A stretch of 64,000 bases of DNA from DATFVJ01 sp035517695 (GTDB taxonomy: Bacteria; Actinomycetota; Actinomycetes; Streptosporangiales; Streptosporangiaceae), in the NCBI GenBank assembly GCA_035517695.1, contig DATIYI010000204.1, forward strand, positions 1 through 64,000, in the 5' to 3' direction. Both the position numbers and the translations under genes were made by a program. Shown here piece after piece: positions 52,218-61,053 of the stretch. Each line of letters opens with the position of its first letter. Position 1 is the stretch's first letter. The notes under the pieces are model-generated. The model did no database searches, had not been told where the DNA came from, and saw only the letters and a list, made by a program, of their open reading frames with translations.

Positions 52218-52780
52218 CTAGTCCCAGCTTTCCCCTGCGGGGAGGTCGCTCAGGTGTGAAAATTGGTGGCGCAGTTGCCCGCCGAGCCCGGGACTCTTCT
52301 GGGACCCATGATCCCGGTTAGTGCCACTCTGGCGACCGCCAGCTGGGCATGGGGTCGGCCAAACGATCTTTGTCACGATAAGAGGCCATTTGGTCGTCTT
52401 GCCGGACAGGTAACGCCGCTCCTTTGCCCGGTGTCTTTGTGCGGCGTTCCGGCACTCTCGCGAGCAATACCGCCGCAAGTGGTACCAGCGGCCCCCGTGC
52501 GGTGTCTGGCCGGGGTTGTCTGGTAAAGCGGTCCGCCGCAGGAGTCGCACGTGGCTTCCATCGGCAGCTCGTCCCACCGCGCCGCCCGCTCCCGGGCCCT
52601 CTTCGCGCGCTGCCGACAGACCTCGGAGCAGTAATTGCGGTTGGACCGCTGCGCGGTCATCGGCTCAGCGCATTCCAGGCAGAAGGTGACCTCGAGCACT
52701 GACACGAGCACGCCCACGACGTGGCCACAAGCCCAGTAGGTCCGGCCCCAAACCGGCTTCGGGCCGACAACGTTTCGCAC
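52218..52780 (-). pseudogene. Small protein with two CxxC...CxxxC zinc-binding units, frameshifted
   Basis: In one frame from 52780 the protein reads FCLECAEPMTAQRSNRNYC then SEVCRQRAKRARERAARW, and CDSCGGPLYQTTP. In another frame, from about 52500, it continues as GGRWYHLRRYCSRECRNAAQ and RHRAKERR. Together they form two copies of a C-x2-C ... YCSxxCR zinc-binding unit, each followed by a basic helix, but a frame change separates the halves of the second unit near 52500. Such units occur in small nucleic-acid-binding proteins. Either the gene is broken or there is an error in the sequence. Starts are uncertain. Confidence 0.45.
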
Positions 52781-53028
52781 ACCACCTCTAAGCGCGACCT
52801 ATTTCCGATACGTGTCCGCTGTATAAATGTGCGCTTAAGCCACTGTGTCCGGTAACCGAGCGCGGACCGAAATCGCCAGGCTGAACGCGACCGCGCTGAT
52901 CACTGCCACGAGATCTGCGACCGTCCGCTGGGTCCGGTCTTCGCCCCGTGCACGGCGCCCGTCCGGCGATCGATTGCCCGGCCAACAGGTATCGGTGCCG
53001 ACCCGGCAGCACGCACACCCCGGTATCG

Positions 53029-53592
53029 TCCACCACGAGCAGCCCGTCAGGGCAATCGGGCGCCAGCACGCCACTAGTCCTGGTCTTCTGAGCGCGCCCC
53101 GGCGTCGAGCCGTTCGCGGAACTCGCGGACACGCGAGAACACCGCACCCGACATGGCATCGCGCTGACGGGACAGCACAACGAAGCTGACCAGCCCACTG
53201 ACGGCGGCTCCGAGCACAAGCAGAAGCAACCCGCGGGCACCGGCCAGATAGAAGACCCCAAGCGCCGCGACCAGGAGCAGCAACCTGGCAGCTGTATAGG
53301 CAAGTGTGGTACGCATGACGGCTCCAGCCTATTCCCGGCAACGCCGTCGGCCGCGCGAGGGGACACTCAAGGCGCGCCGCGCGCGGCGCCACGGCGCCAC
53401 GATCGTTTCCGCGCGCGGCCCAATGGTGCGTCGTGTGCGCGGAACACCTCATGATCCGCAGCTGTGCTGACTTTCCGGCGCGATCCGCGGGTTTGTTAGC
53501 GCAAGAGGATCATGGGCGCAGCTGGCGGATCAGGCGCGCGAGCTGCCACCATTTCAGACGCCGGTCCCATCCACCACGAGCGGCCCGTCAGG
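53029..53592. repeat. Pair of 23-bp near-identical sequences flanking DUF4229
   Basis: The 23-mer at 53029-53051 recurs at 53570-53592 with one mismatch. On the reverse strand both read PDGLLVVD / PDGPLVVD followed by a TG-containing segment, similar to the region before the first catalytic Asp in some transposases. They are too short to name an element. Confidence 0.45.
53074..53316 (-). CDS. DUF4229 membrane protein
   Basis: An 80-residue protein with two hydrophobic helices (ARLLLLVAALGVFYLAGARG and LLLLVLGAAVSGLVSFVVLS) followed by a basic-acidic tail, the pattern of the actinobacterial DUF4229 family. ATG at 53316. In related genomes this gene is often near men genes, as here; the role is unknown. 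Confidence 0.8.
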   Translation of the reverse strand: MRTTLAYTAARLLLLVAALGVFYLAGARGLLLLVLGAAVSGLVSFVVLSRQRDAMSGAVFSRVREFRERLDAGARSEDQD

Positions 53593-53664
53593 CACTCGAG
53601 CCTTACAGCTCGCAGTTGCGGCTAACAGAGGGTCAACAGAGGTAAACAGAGGGTCAACAGAGGG
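53317..53664. other. Intergenic region with short repeats
   Basis: No gene is supported. The region contains a GC-rich block of gcgcgc/ggcgcc runs (53370-53400), one member of the 23-bp repeat pair and an 11-bp tandem repeat at the end. Confidence 0.5.
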
Positions 53665-53674
53665 TCAACAGAGG
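53624..53674. repeat. 11-bp tandem repeat overlapping the 3' end of threonine dehydratase
   Basis: aacagagggtc is repeated with slight variation about five times. The last copies contain the stop of the threonine dehydratase (reverse strand CTC CTC TGT TGA), so the repeat sets the end of that protein. Confidence 0.8.
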
Positions 53675-54636
53675 AGTTCGGCGCGCAGCGCGGGTGCGAT
53701 GTTGCCCCCAGACAGGACCGCGACGTAGGTGTCCGCCTTCGGCAGGTCGCCGCGGCGGAAGAGGTACGCCGCCACCGCGACCGCGCCGCCGGGTTCTGCG
53801 ACCAGCCGCAGGTCGTCCGCGATCTGCCGCACAGCCGCCGCGATCTCGTTTTCTGTCACCGTCACGATGTCGTGCACGTAGGCTCGCATGTGCGCGAACG
53901 GCAGCTCACCAATCTGCTCCACCCGGAGCGCGTCGGCGAGCGTCCGCGCCGTCTGGCTGGCCGGCCAGGCAATCCGCCTGCCTTCGCGCATGGAGTCACG
54001 GGCATCCGCGGCGAGTTCCGGCTCAACCCCTACCACAAGCGTGCCCGGGCTGACGGCGCTGATCGCCGCCGCGATGCCGGAGATCAGGCCGCCGCCGCTG
54101 ACCGGGACGAGGACCACGCCGACGTCCTCGCAGGCAGCTGCAATCTCAAGACCAATGGTGCCCTGGCCGGCGATCACCCTGGCGTCGTCATACGGCGGGA
54201 TAACGGCGTAGCCATGGCGGCCCGCCAATTCCTCGGTGGCGGCCACGCGTGCGGCGATCGATGGTTCGACCCGCACGACCTGCGCGCCATAGGAGCGCGC
54301 CGATTCAACCTTGATCTCGGCGGCGCCTCGGGGAACGACGACGACTGCCTGGCAACCGACCGCCGCCGCCGCATACGCGACCGCCTGAGCATGATTGCCA
54401 CTCGAGTGCGCGATCACGCCACGTTCGCGCTGCGTTTCAGACAGCGCGCTGATCGTGGCGTATGCCCCGCGTATCTTGAACGATCCGGTCGGCTGCAGCG
54501 ACTCCGGCTTGACGAGCAACCGCTGCGGCGTGTGCGGGTAGGGCACGAGCGGTGTCGGCACCGCTACCCCGGCCAGGCGCCGCGCCGCAGCCTGGATGTC
54601 TTCCAGCATCACCAGGGACTCGGAGGTCAGGGCCAT
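53665..54636 (-). CDS. Threonine dehydratase/serine racemase-type PLP enzyme
   Basis: A 323-residue fold-type II PLP enzyme. The PLP lysine is in LQPTGSFKIRGAYATI, the phosphate loop is SGGGL, and SSGNHAQAVAYAA binds substrate. The length and lack of a C-terminal ACT domain fit a catabolic threonine dehydratase (TdcB-like) or serine racemase rather than IlvA. The start is not certain: ATG at 54636 follows TATATT by 9 nt, which suggests a leaderless transcript, and the frame is open to 54702. It is divergent from the bldC-like gene. Confidence 0.85.
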   Translation of the reverse strand: MALTSESLVMLEDIQAAARRLAGVAVPTPLVPYPHTPQRLLVKPESLQPTGSFKIRGAYATISALSETQRERGVIAHSSGNHAQAVAYAAAAVGCQAVVVVPRGAAEIKVESARSYGAQVVRVEPSIAARVAATEELAGRHGYAVIPPYDDARVIAGQGTIGLEIAAACEDVGVVLVPVSGGGLISGIAAAISAVSPGTLVVGVEPELAADARDSMREGRRIAWPASQTARTLADALRVEQIGELPFAHMRAYVHDIVTVTENEIAAAVRQIADDLRLVAEPGGAVAVAAYLFRRGDLPKADTYVAVLSGGNIAPALRAELLC

Positions 54637-54720
54637 ATTTTCTGGAATATAGGGAGAAAATCGCCGTTTGCCGGCACACTTGGGACAAGTTTCCGCTACC
54701 AAGGTCAGGAAGGGTAGGAC

Positions 54721-54942
54721 GTGGAGGGCAGCAGCGAGCGACTGCTCACCCCCGGAGAGGTCGCCGCCCTCTTCCGGGTTGATCCCAAGACCGTTACCCG
54801 GTGGGCCGCGTCAGGCCGGATCAGCAGCATCCGGACGCCCGGTGGCCACCGCCGGTTCAGGGAATCCGAGGTGCGTGCGCTGCTGCATGGCGACGCCGAA
54901 CCATCGGCAGATGGACCCGCGTCTAATGGTTCACACGGATAG
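54721..54942 (+). CDS. bldC: BldC-like MerR-type DNA-binding protein
   Basis: A 73-residue protein that is only a winged helix-turn-helix: LLTPGEVAALFRVDPKTVTR, WAASGRISSIRTPGGHRRFR and ESEVRALL. This matches BldC of streptomycetes, which binds direct repeats cooperatively and controls the timing of development. GTG at 54721 has GGAAGGGTAGG upstream. The Asp/Ala tail is short. A tandem repeat starts inside its last codons. Confidence 0.9.
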   Translation: MEGSSERLLTPGEVAALFRVDPKTVTRWAASGRISSIRTPGGHRRFRESEVRALLHGDAEPSADGPASNGSHG

Positions 54943-54980
54943 GCCGGGTAACACGGATAGGCCGGGTAACACGGATAGGC
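54933..54980. repeat. 18-bp tandem repeat after bldC
   Basis: acacggataggccgggta occurs at 54933-54950 and 54951-54968, with a partial third copy to 54980. It begins in the last codons of bldC and ends before an A7 run. Confidence 0.9.
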
Positions 54981-55079
54981 AAAAAAACAACGGGCCGCCT
55001 GGCCTCGCCCGCCAGCCACCACGCCAAGCAGTCCTGACCGCCAAACAGTCCTGGCTAGCCTAGCCACGGCGGCCGGGCC

Positions 55080-55343
55080 TCAGACAGGGTCCTGACCCTC
55101 GCCGCCTGCGCCGCGTTGTGCACGAAACTCGAGGAACTCGCGGTAGAGCGCGTCGTCTTCCTCCCGCCAGCGGGTGCGCCGTTCCTCGAGTTCCTCTTCG
55201 GTAACGGCCTGGCCCGCCAGCCGCTCGTAGTCCGCGTCTGCAGGCCCGATCTCCACATAGGCCTGCCCGATGACACGGCCGCCGTCGAGGTCGGCGGTCC
55301 GTGGCACCTTCAGGTTTCCGTTTGGGAGCCGTATGACGAACAT
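55080..55343 (-). CDS. Conserved hypothetical protein
   Basis: An 87-residue soluble protein: FVIRLPNGNLKVPRTADLDG, GGRVIGQAYVEIGPADADYE, then an acidic helix EEELEERRTRWREEDDALYR. The first half looks like a small beta domain. I do not recognise a named family. It is 12 nt after the end of nothing on this strand but directly downstream of the metalloprotease gene, which ends at 55356 and reads the same way only after a reversed order: the protease gene lies upstream (higher coordinates), so they may be one transcript. Confidence 0.6.
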   Translation of the reverse strand: MFVIRLPNGNLKVPRTADLDGGRVIGQAYVEIGPADADYERLAGQAVTEEELEERRTRWREEDDALYREFLEFRAQRGAGGEGQDPV

Positions 55344-55355
55344 TGCCCGATCATC

Positions 55356-57158
55356 CTAGATGCCGTAGCGGCGATTGAAGAAGAGCATCACGTTCAGCGC
55401 TGTCCTGGTGTCTCCGCCCAGCATGTCCACTAACGCTGGGCGCTGACTTGAGGCGATCGCGGCGAACGCATCGGCGAAGAACTCCCTGCGGCCGAGGCCG
55501 TTGGGCTGGCGATGGAAGTCGCTCACCAGGTGCGGAAAGCACTGGTCATACAGTGTGCGGAATTCGGCCCGATCGGAAAGCCACTGGCCGGGTGAGTCGA
55601 TGTCGTCTAGTGCGTGGCCGATCTCGTGGCACATCACGTCGGGCGTCGGCGAGGGCTGAGCCCCGACGACGATCTTGCGCCCGCCATAGGCGCCGGCGCA
55701 AATGTCCCAGGTCGCGCGGCCGGCCGACAGCGGCACACCACGCAAGTGCCGCATGTCATCCAGGTCAGGAACCCCGCCTGGCCCAACGAAGATCCCGTCC
55801 AGGTCCGCGGCGAGTTTGTCCTTCAGCTTCGCGGGAAGCTCCGCCAGGCGGTCGATCGCGCGCACGATCTCCGCGGGTGGCGGAGCCGTGGCGTCCCACT
55901 GCCGGTGCAAGACACTTTCGAGGCTCCCGCAGTGCCTTCGGCCATCCGCCCGGTAACGCTCGTCAGGCCGACGCGGCGCAGCGTAGGGAAGGCCCGTGGC
56001 CGGCCTGCCGTCCAGCTGCGCCCGCTGTACCTGCCGCGCCACCGCCGAGGCCGGGCGGGCCGCTGGCTGCACCGCACTGCCCGGATTGGCCGTCTCGTAC
56101 CAGGGACGCCGCGCCGCGGCATCCCCGCCGCTCCGTCCGGCGGGCCCGCGCCGGGCGTCCGTGCGCCCGGCGTTCGCGCCCGCCTGCTTGTCACGAACCG
56201 GTGAGGTGAACGGCTCGCCGCTGTTCGGTGACTCGCGCACACGCGCCCTCGCGGCACCTGGCCGGGCGGTTCCTGCCTGGGCGCTCCGGTGCGAAGGCTG
56301 CCACGCCGGAGGATTTTGGGCCGCGGGCTCGCCCGGCGCAAGATCCCTGGCCGCGGGCTCCCCCGGCGCAAGATTCCTAAGCACGGGATCCCTGGGTGCG
56401 GCATCTCTGGGCACGGGATCCGTGTCCCTCGGACCTCGCCACGGCGCGTCCGGTCGTAATGGCTCCGTTCCCGGTGCGCCCGCCGAGTCGTCACGAACGG
56501 GCCAACACTGATCACCTTCGGCTGGCGAGCGGTCGGGCTTGGAACGCCAGCCGCGCCTATCGTCACGGCTCGCGGATTCGGCCGTCCCGCGGTTGCTGCC
56601 ACCCGGCGGGAGCCAGTCCCGCGGGACACGACGCGAGTCACGGCCCCGCCAGGCTGGCCGTCCGCCCGAGCCTGCCCGAGCCCAGCGCTGGTTCCAGTCC
56701 ACTGGCGGGCTCCGCCGACCAGGCGGGTCAATGTCTGCGGAACCGGACAGGCCCAGCTGTCCCATCTCGGCGGGCCGTCTGCCCGCAGGCCCTTGTCTGT
56801 CCGCAGGCCCTTGTGTATCCGCAGGCCACTGCGGGCCCCCAGACCGTCCGCTGCTTTCCGCAACTTGCTGGTTGTTCGCGGGACGCTGACTTTCCGAGGG
56901 TCCCGCCTGCCAGATGATGCCGCCGAGTCGTTCGGCCCCGTTACGCCGGCCGTCCGCGGCACTTGCGGCCTGGTCGGCCGGGCGACGCAGCCGGTCGGCG
57001 GCGGCGCCGAGCCGATGCCGACCTGATCTCCGTACCCGGTCTAGGACATCCCCGCCATGGCCCCTTCCCGGCTTGCGAGAACGCCTGACGCGATCGAAAA
57101 GCCGGAAACGCACGTTTCCCACTCCTTGCTTCGATGCGTTGGTCAACGCGTTCGGCAC
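55356..57158 (-). CDS. Long disordered protein with C-terminal lethal-factor/PPEP-like metalloprotease domain
   Basis: A 600-residue protein. The first 400 residues are Arg/Pro/Gly/Ala-rich and disordered, with short repeats such as APGEPAA and QGPAD. The last 190 residues form a zinc metalloprotease domain: GVPLSAGRATWDICAGAYGG, then CHEIGHALDDIDSP (HExxH at 511-515) and RREFFADAFAAI, whose Glu559 and Asp563 fit the third ligand. This order resembles the anthrax lethal-factor C-terminal/Pro-Pro endopeptidase fold. No signal peptide is visible, so export would need another route. The true start within the low-complexity part is uncertain. It could be a toxin-like effector or a housekeeping protease. 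Confidence 0.65.
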   Translation of the reverse strand: MPNALTNASKQGVGNVRFRLFDRVRRSRKPGRGHGGDVLDRVRRSGRHRLGAAADRLRRPADQAASAADGRRNGAERLGGIIWQAGPSESQRPANNQQVAESSGRSGGPQWPADTQGPADRQGPAGRRPAEMGQLGLSGSADIDPPGRRSPPVDWNQRWARAGSGGRPAWRGRDSRRVPRDWLPPGGSNRGTAESASRDDRRGWRSKPDRSPAEGDQCWPVRDDSAGAPGTEPLRPDAPWRGPRDTDPVPRDAAPRDPVLRNLAPGEPAARDLAPGEPAAQNPPAWQPSHRSAQAGTARPGAARARVRESPNSGEPFTSPVRDKQAGANAGRTDARRGPAGRSGGDAAARRPWYETANPGSAVQPAARPASAVARQVQRAQLDGRPATGLPYAAPRRPDERYRADGRRHCGSLESVLHRQWDATAPPPAEIVRAIDRLAELPAKLKDKLAADLDGIFVGPGGVPDLDDMRHLRGVPLSAGRATWDICAGAYGGRKIVVGAQPSPTPDVMCHEIGHALDDIDSPGQWLSDRAEFRTLYDQCFPHLVSDFHRQPNGLGRREFFADAFAAIASSQRPALVDMLGGDTRTALNVMLFFNRRYGI

Positions 57159-57380
57159 ACGTCAGCCCGGCGCCCGCTCCCCCGATCCAGCCGTGCCCGC
57201 ACTCTTACGGACTGCGACATACCACCCGGGCCGCGAGCGGCCTGGGCCAGCGTACGACGAAATCGGCGAAACAGTCACCTCGCGTGATCAAATATAACGG
57301 CGCGCGCTTAGTCCTCGTCCGCGAGCCAATCCAATGGATTCCAGGCGCAGTCCCCCCTGTGCGCCAGCTAGGCTGCCGCC

Positions 57381-57767
57381 ATGCTGCTGTTGGCTGCCCT
57401 ATTTGGCCTGCTGGCAACCGGGGTCTGGCTCTACTGCCTAGTGGATATAGTTCTCACCTCCAGGTCAGGTTGCCGTCACCTGACAAAGGCCGCCTGGCTG
57501 GCCGTGGTCACGCTTGCGTTCGTCGTCGGCGCGGTGGCCTGGTTGCTCCTTGGACGCTCAGGCGCCGGGCTGTCACGGCTCGCCAAGTCACAGCCGCGCC
57601 GCCGGGACCGGCCCAGAATGGGCTACGCGGCCCCGAGGTCCGCGCTGGCGAAGAGCAGGCATCCAGCGGGGCGGGCACGGCCAATCGGCCCGGACGACGA
57701 TCCCGGTTTCCTGCTCGAACTTGATCACCTCATCCGGGGCGGCCGCGACGGTGGCAACGACATGTGA
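57381..57767 (+). CDS. PLDc_N domain membrane protein
   Basis: A 128-residue protein with two membrane helices (LLLAALFGLLATGVWLYCLV and AAWLAVVTLAFVVGAVAWLL) separated by a short loop, then a basic soluble tail. This is the pattern of the phospholipase D N-terminal-like domain found as small stand-alone proteins in actinobacteria, with no catalytic part. ATG at 57381. The function is unknown. Confidence 0.8.
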   Translation: MLLLAALFGLLATGVWLYCLVDIVLTSRSGCRHLTKAAWLAVVTLAFVVGAVAWLLLGRSGAGLSRLAKSQPRRRDRPRMGYAAPRSALAKSRHPAGRARPIGPDDDPGFLLELDHLIRGGRDGGNDM

Positions 57768-58111
57768 CGCCGACGCAGGCAGCGACTTGTGACGGGCGAG
57801 TCCCGCAACGACTTGTGACACGCCAGTCCCGCTGAGATCCGCGGGCGACTGCGGCTCAAGAATGACCTAGATCCGCGGGACTGCGGCGGCTCAGGAATGA
57901 CCCGGGGCGCCGGTCTGCTGCCGGGTGTGATCTTGCCTGCCGGATGTGGTCCTGGCCTGGTGTCGGCAGGCGCGCGCAGGCCCGGCCTCGGTCGGCGGCT
58001 TCCCAGCCCTGCCTCTGACCTCGGACCTTCAGGGGAGGTCCTGACCCCTGACTAAATTCCGGAATCATGGTCAGCAGACCCCCGGCGCTGGCATCAGCTG
58101 ACCATCTCCGA
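57768..58111. other. Intergenic region with two imperfect tandem repeats
   Basis: No gene is supported between the PLDc_N gene and the convergent ccsB. Two repeat pairs lie in its first half and a long hairpin at its end. Confidence 0.5.
57783..57903. repeat. Two imperfect tandem duplications
   Basis: cgacttgtgac recurs 26 bp apart (57783, 57809), each followed by a cagtcccgc/gagtcccgc segment. gatccgcggg recurs 34 bp apart (57836, 57870), each followed by ctgcgg...aatgacc. Confidence 0.75.
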
Positions 58112-58127
58112 TCAGCTGATGCCAGCG
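58086..58127 (-). terminator. Perfect 16-bp inverted repeat at the end of ccsB
   Basis: cgctggcatcagctga (58086-58101) and its exact complement at 58112-58127 flank a 10-nt loop. The TGA stop of ccsB lies inside the stem. On the reverse strand this is a very stable hairpin at the end of the cytochrome c maturation genes. There is no T-tract. Confidence 0.65.
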
Positions 58128-59152
58128 TAGGAATGCAGCCCAGTGATCCAGAGGTTCACTCCAATCAAGTTGAACATCAGGCAGCCGAAGGCGAGCAGCT
58201 GGATGACCGCCGCCTTCCTTCCCCTCCAGCCAGCGGTGGCCCGGGCGTGCAGGAAACAGGCGTACGCCACCCAGGTGATGAACGCCCAGGTTTCCTTCGG
58301 GTCCCAGCCCCAGTACCTGCCCCATGCCTGATCCGCCCAGATAGCGCCCGCGATGATCGCGAACGTCCAGATGGGGAAGCCAAATACGACGGTGCGGTAG
58401 GACAGCCGGTCAAGGACCTCGGGTTTCGGCAGCCGCTGCATGACCCCACCGGCGTGCGATCCAACCGCGACCCGCGCGGCATTGCGCTCGGCGAAAAGGT
58501 ACATCACGGTCGTCGTGGCCGCGACAATGAAGATCCCGGAGGAAATGATCGCCGCGGTCACATGGATCGCGATCCAGTACGAGTGGAGCGCAGGCATCAG
58601 CGGCCCAGCAGCCGTGTAGAGCACAGTCGCGCACAGACCCAGGCCGAGCACGACAGGTACCATCACGAACAAGCCAAGGAAGTATGCGCGATAGCGCACC
58701 GCAAGCACGAGGAAAACGATCACAGCGCCGCAGGTGATCGCCGTGACGAACTCGTACATGTTTCCCCACGGGATCCGGTGCGCAGCAAGCCCACGGGTCA
58801 CGATGCCGAGGACGTGCGCGGCAAGCCCGATCGTGGTGAGCGCGAGGGCAGCACGGATCCACGGGCCAGCCGGAACGGCGTCAGGCGGTGTGTCCGTATC
58901 CGTGACGGGCGAGCCCCCCGCGCCCGTTGCCACCTGCCCGGGACCGGCCGAACCGGCCGATTCCCGCTGTCGACCGCGCGCCGCGGCGACCCCGGCCAAG
59001 GCAAGTTCAGGTTCCTGCTGGGCCGTGGCCTTGCCGCGGCGCCGCCCGTACGCGATCTCGCCAGCGTAGGCGAGCATGGCGAGCGAGTAGATCACCACGG
59101 TGAACAGCAAAAGATGATCACTAAGCCTGGCCATGCCGATATTGACGGGCAT
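58112..59152 (-). CDS. ccsB: Cytochrome c biogenesis protein CcsB (ResC)
   Basis: A 346-residue membrane protein with eight or so helices. The tryptophan-rich haem-handling motif is WGRYWGWDPKETWAFITWVA, with WGNMYEF and the conserved histidines of the HSYW and GLHSYAG segments. With ResB it delivers haem and attaches it to apocytochrome c outside the membrane (System II). ATG at 59152 has a GGAAG-GAGG stretch upstream; an in-frame GTG at 59161 would overlap the resB stop. An Ala/Gly/Asp-rich linker follows the first helix. Confidence 0.92.
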   Translation of the reverse strand: MPVNIGMARLSDHLLLFTVVIYSLAMLAYAGEIAYGRRRGKATAQQEPELALAGVAAARGRQRESAGSAGPGQVATGAGGSPVTDTDTPPDAVPAGPWIRAALALTTIGLAAHVLGIVTRGLAAHRIPWGNMYEFVTAITCGAVIVFLVLAVRYRAYFLGLFVMVPVVLGLGLCATVLYTAAGPLMPALHSYWIAIHVTAAIISSGIFIVAATTTVMYLFAERNAARVAVGSHAGGVMQRLPKPEVLDRLSYRTVVFGFPIWTFAIIAGAIWADQAWGRYWGWDPKETWAFITWVAYACFLHARATAGWRGRKAAVIQLLAFGCLMFNLIGVNLWITGLHSYAGIS

Positions 59153-59157
59153 GAGCC

Positions 59158-61053
59158 TCACTTCCTGTCTGTGTTTGCCGCAGCGCCTGTGCTTTCCGCA
59201 GCGCCTGTGCTTGCCGCAGCGCCTGTCGTACTGTCTGTGCTTGCCGTAGCGCCTGTGGCTGTCGTGCTGTCTGTGCTTGCCGTGCCGCCTGCGCTTGCCG
59301 TACCGCCTTGGCTTGACACACTGCCTTGGCCAGCCGTACTGCCGAGGCTTGCCGAAGCTGACTCATCCAGTGGTGCCTGGCCAGCTGCCGCCCCCTGCGT
59401 TACCTGGTGCGCCGCGCGAATCGCGGCGGTGAGCGCAACGAACTCCTCCTCGAACCCGCCCGCCACATCCGAGCGGGCGAGACCGCCGAACTCGACCTCG
59501 GTGCCGTTTCCGGCGGTATCCGCCCCGTCCTGCCCGGCCGTCGCCGGGTGCACACGCACGAAGAGGCGACGCCTGCGGACAAGGAACGAGAGCAGCAGGC
59601 CGAAAACGGCCAAGATGGCCGAAATCAGCGCGGGGACCCGGCCCGGGTCGTAGGTCACCTGCAGACTGATCCACTGCCGGTATCCAGTGAATGTGACAGT
59701 CCCGACGCCGTTAGGGAGCTTCATCGACTGCCCAGGGAATAGCGGTCGCGGCTCGATCGGCAGCTCCCGCATACCGCTGGTCTGCAACTGGTACACCGAC
59801 TGCGGTGCACCCGAGTTCAGGCCCAGGTTGCCCGCATAGGAGACCAGGCTGACCGCCGGGTTCAGCGGCGCGGGGAAGGCGGAGCTGAGCTGCCCGTCGG
59901 ACGCCACCTCGGTGGGCAGGAAGACGCCGACGAAGCCGAGTTGGTCCGGCTGCGCGTCCGGCACCTTGATCACGCCTTCCGACGTGAAATCGGTATTGTC
60001 CGCGGGCAGGAAGGGAACCGCCTGCTGCAGTGCCAGACGGCCCTTCCCATCGGTGATCCGGAACTGCGGCGCGTAGCCGTGACCGAGCAGGTACACCTTC
60101 GCCCCGTCGATGTTCAGGGGGTGGTTGACCTGCAGATCGTAGCGGCGGATGGGAGTGCCAGGCTGCTGCTGGTATCGAAGCGAGGCGGCGAACGACGACG
60201 GCTCGCCACGCAACGGGCCGGAGGCAATGTAGCTCGCGCTGAACTTGTCCAGCCAGATCGTGAACGGCTGCAGGTCACCAGGGGCGACCGCACGGCCCGG
60301 ATGGTACTGGTCGTAATCGGCGACCGTATTGGCGAAGCCATCACCCTCGGTGAGGAGGATATCCGCCTTGTAGCCGAACAAAGCCCCGAGTCCCACCGCG
60401 GCCAGCAACGCGAGCAGCGCGATGTGGAAGAGCAGGTTTCCCGTCTCCCGCAGGTAGCCCTTCTCCGCCGCAACCCAGCCGTCGCCGGTCCGCAGCCGGA
60501 ATCCCTCGCCGGATAGCAGGCGGGTTGCGACCGCAAGAGCCTCCGCTGGCTGCTGGGTCGTCCGGTAGGCAGACCCGAAAGGCAGCCGCGCCGGATGCCG
60601 TGGTGCGGCGGGCGGCTTCGCGCGCGCCGATACCGCCAGGCGGAACGCACGCGGCAGCACGCAGCCCGCGAGCGATGCGAACAGCAGCAGGTAGATCGCG
60701 GCGAACCAGGGTGCGGCGAACACATCGAACAGCGACAGCCTGTTCAGCAGCGGGCCGAGAAGCGGGTGCTGGCTGATGTACTGCTGCACCTTGGTTGGGT
60801 CGGTCCCGTTCTGCGGCAGCATCGAGCCAGGCACGCTCGCCACGGCGAGCAGGAAGAGCAACACGAGCGCTGTGCGCATCGAGGTGAGCTGACGCCAGCA
60901 CCACCGCAGCCAGCCCATTATCCCGAACGGCTTCGCGGGCTGACCCGCGGTCTCTTCCTGGGCACCGTCCTTGGGCAGATACTGCCCGGCGTCCTGGCCG
61001 GCCTGATCGGCCACGCCAGTGGCCCGCGCACCTGTCATGTGGTCAGCCGCCAC
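59158..61053 (-). CDS. resB: Cytochrome c biogenesis protein ResB
   Basis: A 631-residue protein. Three N-terminal helices (MRTALVLLFLLAVASVPGSM, AAIYLLLFASLAGCVLPRAF, LLFHIALLALLAAVGLGALF) are followed by a large outside domain and a last helix (LISAILAVFGLLLSFLVRRR). PLNIDGAKVYLLGHGYAP is the family signature. The final 110 residues are a Ser/Thr/Ala/Gly repeat tail. GTG at 61053 overlaps the resA stop; ATG at 61038 is an alternative. It works with CcsB in System II haem attachment. Confidence 0.9.
   Translation of the reverse strand: MAADHMTGARATGVADQAGQDAGQYLPKDGAQEETAGQPAKPFGIMGWLRWCWRQLTSMRTALVLLFLLAVASVPGSMLPQNGTDPTKVQQYISQHPLLGPLLNRLSLFDVFAAPWFAAIYLLLFASLAGCVLPRAFRLAVSARAKPPAAPRHPARLPFGSAYRTTQQPAEALAVATRLLSGEGFRLRTGDGWVAAEKGYLRETGNLLFHIALLALLAAVGLGALFGYKADILLTEGDGFANTVADYDQYHPGRAVAPGDLQPFTIWLDKFSASYIASGPLRGEPSSFAASLRYQQQPGTPIRRYDLQVNHPLNIDGAKVYLLGHGYAPQFRITDGKGRLALQQAVPFLPADNTDFTSEGVIKVPDAQPDQLGFVGVFLPTEVASDGQLSSAFPAPLNPAVSLVSYAGNLGLNSGAPQSVYQLQTSGMRELPIEPRPLFPGQSMKLPNGVGTVTFTGYRQWISLQVTYDPGRVPALISAILAVFGLLLSFLVRRRRLFVRVHPATAGQDGADTAGNGTEVEFGGLARSDVAGGFEEEFVALTAAIRAAHQVTQGAAAGQAPLDESASASLGSTAGQGSVSSQGGTASAGGTASTDSTTATGATASTDSTTGAAASTGAAESTGAAANTDRK
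59160..59340. repeat. In-frame repeats coding the ResB Ser/Thr/Ala tail
   Basis: Related units such as gcctgtgcttgccgcagc and gcctgtgctgtctgtgcttgcc are repeated, coding STGAA/STDS-like segments at the C-terminus of ResB. Confidence 0.7.

Noticed and set aside
52835..53452. IS701-like transposase remnant on the reverse strand
   Set aside because: Only a short LLVVDDTG-like segment is present, in one frame and without further transposase homology; kept only as a repeat pair.
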